The translations under genes were made by a program, and so were the position numbers. From the NCBI RefSeq assembly GCF_001457655.1, contig NZ_LN831035.1:1240001-1304000 (forward strand): a DNA stretch of 64,000 bases, read 5' to 3'. Position 1 is the stretch's first letter, and every line of letters starts with the position of its first letter. The notes under the pieces are model-generated. The model was not told the DNA's origin and ran no database searches. It saw nothing but the letters and a program-made list of their open reading frames with translations. This DNA comes from Haemophilus influenzae (GTDB taxonomy: Bacteria; Pseudomonadota; Gammaproteobacteria; Enterobacterales; Pasteurellaceae). This document shows positions 58,313 through 64,000 of this stretch, in pieces.

Positions 58313-58422
58313 TTTGAGCCCTAAAGTGTCTATTTAATTTAGGGAATACTTCACTCTAAATATTGACAAGTGGTTAGGTTTCGCCAAACTTTTGCAAAAT
58401 CTGTCCACTTGTTTCCTATATT

Positions 58423-58460
58423 TTCGCCCTATTTTCCAGTAGAATAGGGCGAATTTTTTT
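58423..58460 (+). terminator. terminator between higA and ettA
   Basis: TTCGCCCTATT (58423-58433) pairs with AATAGGGCGAA (58443-58453), followed by seven T. It ends only 14 bases before the ettA start codon, so the ettA ribosome binding site lies directly after the hairpin. Confidence 0.85.
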
Positions 58461-58474
58461 GTGAGGAATTATTA

Positions 58475-60145
58475 ATGTCATCTCAATTTGTGTATACGAT
58501 GCATCGTGTCGGCAAAGTAGTGCCGCCGAAGCGTCATATTTTGAAAGATATTTCTTTAAGCTTTTTCCCTGGTGCTAAGATCGGGGTTTTAGGTTTAAAT
58601 GGTGCGGGTAAATCGACTCTTTTACGCATTATGGCAGGCGTAGATAAAGAGTTTGAAGGGGAAGCTCGTCCACAACCGGGTATTAAAATTGGGTATCTTC
58701 CGCAAGAGCCAAAACTCGAGCCACAACAAACCGTGCGTGAAGCAGTGGAAGAAGCGGTTTCTGAAGTGAAAAATGCACTGACTCGTTTAGATGAAGTGTA
58801 TGCGCTTTATGCGGATCCTGATGCAGATTTTGATAAATTAGCGGCAGAACAAGCCAATCTTGAAGCTATCATTCAAGCGCATGATGGGCATAATTTAGAT
58901 AACCAATTAGAGCGTGCGGCAGATGCGTTACGTTTACCTGATTGGGATGCCAAAATTGAACATTTATCTGGTGGTGAGCGTCGCCGAGTGGCACTTTGCC
59001 GCTTATTACTCGAAAAACCAGATATGTTGTTGTTAGATGAACCAACTAACCACTTAGATGCGGAATCTGTGGCGTGGTTAGAGCGATTCTTACACGACTA
59101 CGAGGGTACAGTGGTAGCAATCACTCACGACCGTTATTTCTTAGATAATGTGGCTGGTTGGATCTTAGAGCTTGACCGTGGCGAGGGCATTCCTTGGGAA
59201 GGCAACTATTCTTCTTGGTTAGAGCAAAAAGAGAAACGTTTAGAACAAGAACAAGCAACTGAAAACGCACGTCAAAAATCCATTGCGAAAGAGTTAGAAT
59301 GGGTTCGTCAAAATCCAAAAGGTCGCCAAGCGAAAAGCAAAGCACGTATGGCTCGTTTTGATGAATTGAACTCTGGCGAATATCAAAAACGAAACGAGAC
59401 GAACGAACTCTTTATTCCACCTGGCCCACGCTTAGGCGATAAAGTGATTGAAGTGCAAAACTTAACCAAGTCTTATGGCGACCGCACTTTAATTGATGAT
59501 TTATCATTCAGTATTCCAAAAGGGGCAATTGTTGGGATTATCGGAGCGAACGGTGCAGGTAAATCAACCTTATTCCGTATGTTGTCAGGTCAAGAACAAC
59601 CAGATTCAGGTTCTGTGACAATGGGCGAAACCGTTGTGCTTGCTTCGGTAGATCAGTTCCGTGACTCAATGGATGACAAGAAAACTGTGTGGGAAGAAGT
59701 GTCTAATGGACAAGACATTCTTACTATCGGCAACTTTGAAATTCCAAGCCGTGCTTATGTGGGGCGTTTCAACTTCAAAGGTGTAGATCAACAAAAACGT
59801 GTGGGGGAATTATCGGGCGGTGAACGTGGTCGTTTACACTTAGCGAAACTTCTACAACGTGGTGGTAACGTGCTATTACTGGACGAACCAACCAATGACT
59901 TAGATGTTGAAACCTTGCGTGCCTTAGAAAATGCGATCTTAGAATTCCCAGGCTGTGCAATGGTTATTTCGCACGACCGTTGGTTCTTAGACCGTATCGC
60001 AACGCATATTTTAGACTACGGCGATGAAGGTAAAGTCACGTTCTATGAAGGTAACTTCTCAGACTACGAAGAGTGGAAAAAGAAAACCTTAGGCGATGCA
60101 GCCACTCAGCCACATCGTATTAAATATAAACGTATTGCGAAGTAA
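58475..60145 (+). CDS. ettA: energy-dependent translational throttle protein EttA (ABC-F)
   Basis: The 556-residue ABC-F ATPase binds the ribosomal E site and gates entry into elongation by ATP/ADP level. It has two ABC domains: Walker A GLNGAGKSTL (near 40) and GANGAGKSTL (near 358), signature LSGGERRRVAL and LSGGERGRLHL, Walker B LLLDEPTNHLD and LLLDEPTNDLD. An EttA-type arm insert and a charged linker (LEQKEKRLEQEQATENARQ) lie between them. Length matches E. coli EttA (555). Promoter probably within 58363-58422; transcription would then start inside or just before the terminator hairpin. Confidence 0.96.
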   Translation: MSSQFVYTMHRVGKVVPPKRHILKDISLSFFPGAKIGVLGLNGAGKSTLLRIMAGVDKEFEGEARPQPGIKIGYLPQEPKLEPQQTVREAVEEAVSEVKNALTRLDEVYALYADPDADFDKLAAEQANLEAIIQAHDGHNLDNQLERAADALRLPDWDAKIEHLSGGERRRVALCRLLLEKPDMLLLDEPTNHLDAESVAWLERFLHDYEGTVVAITHDRYFLDNVAGWILELDRGEGIPWEGNYSSWLEQKEKRLEQEQATENARQKSIAKELEWVRQNPKGRQAKSKARMARFDELNSGEYQKRNETNELFIPPGPRLGDKVIEVQNLTKSYGDRTLIDDLSFSIPKGAIVGIIGANGAGKSTLFRMLSGQEQPDSGSVTMGETVVLASVDQFRDSMDDKKTVWEEVSNGQDILTIGNFEIPSRAYVGRFNFKGVDQQKRVGELSGGERGRLHLAKLLQRGGNVLLLDEPTNDLDVETLRALENAILEFPGCAMVISHDRWFLDRIATHILDYGDEGKVTFYEGNFSDYEEWKKKTLGDAATQPHRIKYKRIAK

Positions 60146-60156
60146 TTTAGATTGAG

Positions 60157-60185
60157 AAAGTGCGGTGGATTTTGACCGCACTTTT
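60157..60185 (+). terminator. uptake-signal hairpin after ettA
   Basis: AAAGTGCGGT (60157-60166) pairs with ACCGCACTTT (60175-60184), followed by T-rich DNA. It lies just upstream of the SirB-like gene. Confidence 0.7.
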
Positions 60186-60206
60186 CTTACTTTTTTGGGA
60201 GTGATT

Positions 60207-60548
60207 ATGTTAGTTGATTTACATATTTTTTTCGCCTTTTTAAGTTTGGCATTGTTAGTAATTCGTGGTGCAATGCAGCTTAATGGTAAAAATTGGCGTT
60301 CGATAAAATTATTAAAAATTTTACCGCACTTATCAGATACCTTGCTGATTGTGTCTGGCGTCGTCATTTTATACCTCTTTGCTTTTGGTATTGAATGGTG
60401 GTTAGTGGCTAAATTCGCATTACTGATTTTGTATATTGTGTTTGCTGCAAAATTTTTCAGTAAAAAAGTTTCTCAACCCAAAAGCATTTTCTTTTGGCTT
60501 GCTTGCGTAAGTTTTATTGGTGCGATGTTAATTGCCTATTTAAAATAA
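60207..60548 (+). CDS. SirB-family membrane protein
   Basis: The 113-residue protein starts MLVDLHIFFAFLSLALLV, with GGGAG upstream; the frame from 60165 overlaps the terminator and is rejected. It has four membrane segments (about 3-22, 42-62, 65-85, 94-111), with the conserved HIFFAFLSL...RG and LKILPHLSDTLLIVSGV pattern of SirB-like proteins. Function is not known. tmcA follows four bases later and is likely co-transcribed. Confidence 0.78.
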   Translation: MLVDLHIFFAFLSLALLVIRGAMQLNGKNWRSIKLLKILPHLSDTLLIVSGVVILYLFAFGIEWWLVAKFALLILYIVFAAKFFSKKVSQPKSIFFWLACVSFIGAMLIAYLK

Positions 60549-60552
60549 AACG

Positions 60553-62523
60553 ATGTCATCTCGCCAGCTTCAAATTTTAATCTGCAAAACTTTGCCGCTT
60601 GTGCCTGATAACGTATTAATTATCGGCGAAAGTGGCATTGCTTTTTCTAAAGCAACGAATTTGCTTGGACAAGAATTTGAACATATCTTATTTGATGCGC
60701 GAAATGGCATTCATCTTGAAGCGCTGGCTATTGCAGCTGGAACACTGAAAATGGGCGGCACACTTTGTTTAGTGTTATCTGATTGGGAAAATTTATCTCA
60801 GCAGCCTGATCAAGATAGTTTACGTTGGAATGGAAATCAGTCAGCAATCGCCACGCCTAATTTTATTGATCATTTCAAACAGTGCATTGAACGTTATCAT
60901 TTCCCCATTTTAAGAGAGGAAAGTGCGGTTGAATTTCCTACGGTTTTTTATTCTAACGAACATCACAAAAATGCTACGTTAGCGCAACAACAAATTATCG
61001 AGACTATTTTACAAGCCGAGCAGGATATTTATTTTCTAACCTCCAAGCGGGGAAGAGGAAAATCCGCATTATTGGGTATGCTTGCTAACCAAATTCAAGC
61101 ACCAGTTTATCTCACCGCACCGAATAAAAGTGCGGTGCATTCCGTTATTGAATTTTCAGAACGAGAGATAGAATTTATCGCGCCTGATGAACTGGCTATT
61201 CGGTTACAACATGAACCAGAATTCAGTCAATCAGCTTGGTTGCTGGTAGATGAAGCGGCGGTAATCCCATTGCCGTTATTGCAAGAATATTCTCAATATT
61301 TTCAACATATTGTCTTCAGCACAACAATTCATAGCTATGAAGGTACGGGGCGTGGTTTCGAATTAAAATTTAAACGGAAAATTCACCGCACTTTTCAGCA
61401 TTTTGAGCTTAAACAGCCCCTACGTTGGCAAGAAAATGACCCGTTAGAACATTTTATTGATGATCTTTTGTTGCTAAATGCCGAAGATGATTTTCAGCAC
61501 TTTGACTATAACAATATTACTTATAACATAGAGGAAAACGCTAAAAATCTTTCCTTCCCCTGCTTGCGGGGGAAGGTGCCCGAAGGGCGGAAGGGGGATT
61601 TAGATATAGCCAGCCTCCCTCAAGCTTTGGAAGCTCCCCTCACAAGTAAGGGTAGTAAAGGAAAATATAATCGTCAATTTTTATTTCGAGATTTTTATGG
61701 CTTAATGACATTGGCGCATTATCGAACATCGCCACTCGATCTTCGCCGTTTACTTGATGGAGAAAATCAACGTTTTTATTTTGCCGAATATCAACAGAAT
61801 TTGCTCGGTGCAATTTGGGCATTAGAAGAAGGAAATATGGCTGATGATGAGTTGATTATTCAAATTCAACAAGGCAAACGCCGCCCGAAAGGGAATCTTG
61901 TTCCACAGGCGTTATGTTTCTATGAAAACTTGCCTCAAGCCTGTAAATTACGATCTTTACGTATTTCTCGTATAGCGGTTCAGCCAAATTGGCAGCAAAA
62001 GGGCATTGGGCAAAATTTGATGCAAGCCATGGAAAATGCCGATGTGGATTTTCTTTCAGTGAGTTTTGGCTACACCGACGAACTGGCAAAATTTTGGCAA
62101 AAGTGCGGTTTTGTTTTGGTGCATTTAGGCGAGCATCAAGAAGCGAGTAGTGGTTGTTATTCAGCGATTGCCCTTAAAGGACTTTCCAAAGAAGGCTTGG
62201 CTTTAGTTGATACTGCGTACAAACAATTTCAGCGTAATCTCCCTTTATCTTTTCATCCGTTTGCCATAAATTTTGAGCAAAATCAGCTTGATTGGCAGCT
62301 TGATGATTTTGATTGGATGAGCTTAAAAAACTTCGCTAATTTTCACCGCACTTTATTTTCGAGCGTTCCTGCGATGAGGCGTTTATTAAAATTAGCGGGC
62401 AAAGAAAATTTCCCATTAATTTCCGCTTATTTAACAAAAAAACAACTTCCTATTAACAAGAAAAAAGGCGTAGAATGTTTGCGTTTAGAAATTAAACAAT
62501 ATTTAGAGCGAGGAACTTTATGA
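60553..62523 (+). CDS. tmcA: tRNA(Met) cytidine acetyltransferase
   Basis: Acetylates the wobble cytidine of elongator tRNA-Met using acetyl-CoA and ATP. The 656 residues contain an N-terminal region (1-130), a RecD-like helicase domain with P-loop LTSKRGRGKSALLGM (near 165) and WLLVDEAAVIPLPLL (near 230), then a GNAT domain (RSLRISRIAVQPNWQQKGIGQNLM near 475) and a tRNA-binding tail. About 40 residues near 330-372 (SFPCLRGKVPEGRKG through SKGSKGKY) are encoded by a palindromic DNA insertion and look unlike the rest. The stop overlaps the next start. Confidence 0.93.
   Translation: MSSRQLQILICKTLPLVPDNVLIIGESGIAFSKATNLLGQEFEHILFDARNGIHLEALAIAAGTLKMGGTLCLVLSDWENLSQQPDQDSLRWNGNQSAIATPNFIDHFKQCIERYHFPILREESAVEFPTVFYSNEHHKNATLAQQQIIETILQAEQDIYFLTSKRGRGKSALLGMLANQIQAPVYLTAPNKSAVHSVIEFSEREIEFIAPDELAIRLQHEPEFSQSAWLLVDEAAVIPLPLLQEYSQYFQHIVFSTTIHSYEGTGRGFELKFKRKIHRTFQHFELKQPLRWQENDPLEHFIDDLLLLNAEDDFQHFDYNNITYNIEENAKNLSFPCLRGKVPEGRKGDLDIASLPQALEAPLTSKGSKGKYNRQFLFRDFYGLMTLAHYRTSPLDLRRLLDGENQRFYFAEYQQNLLGAIWALEEGNMADDELIIQIQQGKRRPKGNLVPQALCFYENLPQACKLRSLRISRIAVQPNWQQKGIGQNLMQAMENADVDFLSVSFGYTDELAKFWQKCGFVLVHLGEHQEASSGCYSAIALKGLSKEGLALVDTAYKQFQRNLPLSFHPFAINFEQNQLDWQLDDFDWMSLKNFANFHRTLFSSVPAMRRLLKLAGKENFPLISAYLTKKQLPINKKKGVECLRLEIKQYLERGTL
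61546..61668 (+). repeat. palindromic element inserted in frame in tmcA
   Basis: CCTTCCCC-TGCTTG-CG-GGGGAAGG (61553-61576) and GCCC-GAA-GGGC (61578-61588) are back-to-back hairpins of high G+C inside an AT-rich gene. They are followed by further C/T- and G/A-rich runs to about 61668. The segment keeps the reading frame open and adds about 40 low-complexity basic residues. Confidence 0.7.
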
Positions 62524-62693
62524 CAGAACAAACCGCAAAACCAAAAGGCTGGTTTAAACGCGCACTTGAAAAATATGACAACTTCATTAAAGAATGGGGT
62601 TTAGATCAACCGAATTGTAGCTGCGTGCCTATGTCAGCAACAGAAGATGAAAATGGTAATTTGAAGACAAAAGAATCTTCTTTAAAGAAATAA
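62520..62693 (+). CDS. small conserved-looking ORF of 57 residues
   Basis: The ATG at 62520 overlaps the tmcA stop (ATGA), with GCGAGGAA (from 62508) as ribosome binding site, so it is translationally coupled. The protein begins MTEQTAKPKGWFKRALEKY, then DNFIKEWGLDQPNCSCVPM, and ends in a charged tail. A basic, amphipathic N-terminus and a CSC motif are visible, with no membrane segment. I do not recognise a function. Coupling and codon use suggest it is a real gene. Confidence 0.65.
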   Translation: MTEQTAKPKGWFKRALEKYDNFIKEWGLDQPNCSCVPMSATEDENGNLKTKESSLKK

Positions 62694-62724
62694 ATATTAA
62701 CTGTTTTTTTAAACAGTGAACTTA

Positions 62725-62753
62725 TTGAAAGATAGAGCAAATTCCAGTACACT
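62725..62753 (+). promoter_or_regulatory. mfd promoter candidate
   Basis: TTGAAA (62725-62730), 17 bases, TACACT (62748-62753), 41 bases before the mfd start codon. Confidence 0.45.
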
Positions 62754-62794
62754 ATGCCTCAATTTTACACAAGATTGACGCATTATTTATATTT

Positions 62795-64000
62795 ATGAAA
62801 ACGGCTTTTTTCCAACCTGATATTCCAACCCAACCCAATGATCACAAAATTTTAGGCAATGTATTACCAGGCGCTGATGCATTGGCGATTAGTGAAATTG
62901 CAGAGCAAAACCAAAATTTAACCGTAGTGGTGACTCCAGATACACGAAGTGCGGTGCGTTTATCACGTGTTTTATCGGAATTAAGCAGTCAAAATGTATG
63001 CCTTTTCCCTGATTGGGAAACCTTACCTTACGATACTTTTTCTCCCCATCAAGAAATTATTTCCTCTCGTTTAAGTGCGCTTTTCCATTTACAAAATGCG
63101 AAAAAAGGCATTTTCTTATTGCCGATTTCGACATTAATGCAACGCCTTTGCCCGCCACAATATTTACAACACAATGTGCTTCTGATTAAAAAAGGCGATC
63201 GTTTGGTCATCGATAAAATGTGCTTACAATTAGAAGCAGCGGGCTATCGAGCTGTGGAGCAAGTATTAGAACACGGCGAGTACGCAGTTCGTGGTTCCTT
63301 GTTGGATCTTTTCCCAATGGGAAGTGCGGTGCCTTTTCGCCTTGATTTTTTTGATGATGAAATTGATTCTATTCGCACTTTTGATGTGGATACGCAACGC
63401 ACTCTTGATGAAATTAACTCAATTAATCTTTTGCCAGCTCACGAATTTCCAACGGACGACAAAGGGATTGAATTTTTCCGTGTGCAATTTCGTGAAACTT
63501 TTGGGGAGATTCGCCGAGATCCCGAACATATTTATCAGCAAATCAGTAAAGGTACCTTGATTTCTGGCATTGAATATTGGCAGCCACTTTTCTTTGCTGA
63601 AATGGCAACTTTATTTGATTATTTGCCGGAGCAAACGCTGTTTGTAGATATGGAAAATAATCAAACGCAAGGCGAGCGTTTTTATCAAGATGCCAAACAG
63701 CGTTATGAACAACGTAAAGTGGATCCGATGCGTCCGCTTTTATCGCCTGAAAAATTATGGCTTAATGTAGATGAAGTCAATCGCCGATTGAAATCTTATC
63801 CACGTATTACATTTAAAGCGGAAAAAGTGCGGTCATCGGTACGCCAGAAAAATTTACCTGTTGCCGCTCTACCAGAAGTGACTATTCAATCCCAGCAAAA
63901 AGAACCATTGGGACAATTACGTCAATTTATTGAGCATTTTAAAGGAAATGTACTGTTTTCTGTGGAGACGGAAGGTCGCCGAGAGACTTTGCTTGATTTG
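62795..64000 (+). CDS. mfd: transcription-repair coupling factor Mfd (5' part)
   Basis: Open frame of 402 codons running off the window end. Mfd removes stalled RNA polymerase and recruits UvrA. The visible N-terminus is the UvrB-homology module: VVVTPDTRSAVRLSRVLSEL, then CLFPDWETLPYDTFSPHQEI and SSRLSALFHLQNAKKGIFLL, GYRAVEQVLEHGEYAVRGSLLD (partly shown) and the following FRLDFFDDEIDSIRTFDVDTQRT motif region that binds UvrA. Beyond about residue 370 the RNA-polymerase-binding and helicase domains would follow outside the window. Confidence 0.95.
   Translation, partial: MKTAFFQPDIPTQPNDHKILGNVLPGADALAISEIAEQNQNLTVVVTPDTRSAVRLSRVLSELSSQNVCLFPDWETLPYDTFSPHQEIISSRLSALFHLQNAKKGIFLLPISTLMQRLCPPQYLQHNVLLIKKGDRLVIDKMCLQLEAAGYRAVEQVLEHGEYAVRGSLLDLFPMGSAVPFRLDFFDDEIDSIRTFDVDTQRTLDEINSINLLPAHEFPTDDKGIEFFRVQFRETFGEIRRDPEHIYQQISKGTLISGIEYWQPLFFAEMATLFDYLPEQTLFVDMENNQTQGERFYQDAKQRYEQRKVDPMRPLLSPEKLWLNVDEVNRRLKSYPRITFKAEKVRSSVRQKNLPVAALPEVTIQSQQKEPLGQLRQFIEHFKGNVLFSVETEGRRETLLDL

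Noticed and set aside
1..64000. CRISPR arrays, prophage or phase-variable tetranucleotide tracts
   Set aside because: No regularly spaced repeat array, no phage gene cluster and no tract such as repeated CAAT or AGTC was found on reading both strands.

Overview
The window is chromosomal DNA of Haemophilus influenzae or a very close relative. The evidence is AT-rich Pasteurellaceae-type coding, more than 50 copies (counted by eye) of the Haemophilus uptake signal core AAGTGCGGT/ACCGCACTT on both strands, and proteins matching the known H. influenzae set (for example ZevAB, a two-lipoyl AceF and a PdxS/PdxT vitamin B6 route). Nearly all of the sequence is core metabolism and information processing. 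I found no prophage, CRISPR array, intact insertion sequence or rRNA operon.

Layout. 1-350: decayed secreted-protein gene. 491-4632: sucA-sucB (2-oxoglutarate dehydrogenase) behind a CRP-like site. 4749-8292 (minus): nrdB and nrdA behind paired NrdR boxes. 8547-11868 (minus): lpoA-yraN-diaA-dolP, divergent from rsmI. 12893-15005: tldD and a MepS-type lipoprotein peptidase. 15042-20075: the accessory stretch, with dld and pdxST lying among remnants of an IS3-family transposase, an ArcB-like HPt domain, a probable hsdR tail and an IS110-like transposase. 20076-25507: cmk-rpsA-ihfB-lapA-lapB-pyrF-yciH. 25536-31031 (minus): hda, uraA, upp, dnaX, apt. 31191-37113 (minus): aceE-aceF-lpdA. 37413-42879: mgsA, a YdgA-family gene, and dnaK-dnaJ behind a sigma-32-type promoter. 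42974-48454: proA, a TRIC-like channel, an unknown membrane protein, bcr, rsuA and a DUF1919 gene. 48652-55142: maeB, an LTA-synthase-like membrane enzyme and uvrB. 55143-57348: a DnaA-box cluster, tRNA-Asn and zevAB. 57349-64000: an orphan FNR site and terminator (candidate small RNA), the higBA toxin-antitoxin pair, ettA, a SirB-like gene, tmcA, a 57-residue ORF and the start of mfd.

How the genes connect. aceEF-lpdA and sucAB share the lpdA-encoded E3, and maeB supplies pyruvate from malate. upp, uraA, pyrF and apt form a nucleobase salvage and pyrimidine group, and nrdAB makes the deoxynucleotides. hda, dnaX, diaA and the DnaA boxes near uvrB concern replication control. lapAB, lpoA, dolP and MepS concern the envelope.

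Most interesting points: a candidate FNR-linked small RNA at about 57480-57592; a candidate ribosomal or transcriptional slip site in dnaX made of seven A plus a hairpin built on an uptake signal; the NrdR box pair spaced 31 bp; pdxST that looks pneumococcal and has no uptake signals; a probable chromosome-rearrangement join at cmk; an in-frame palindromic insertion in tmcA; and uptake-signal hairpins inside zevA and zevB.
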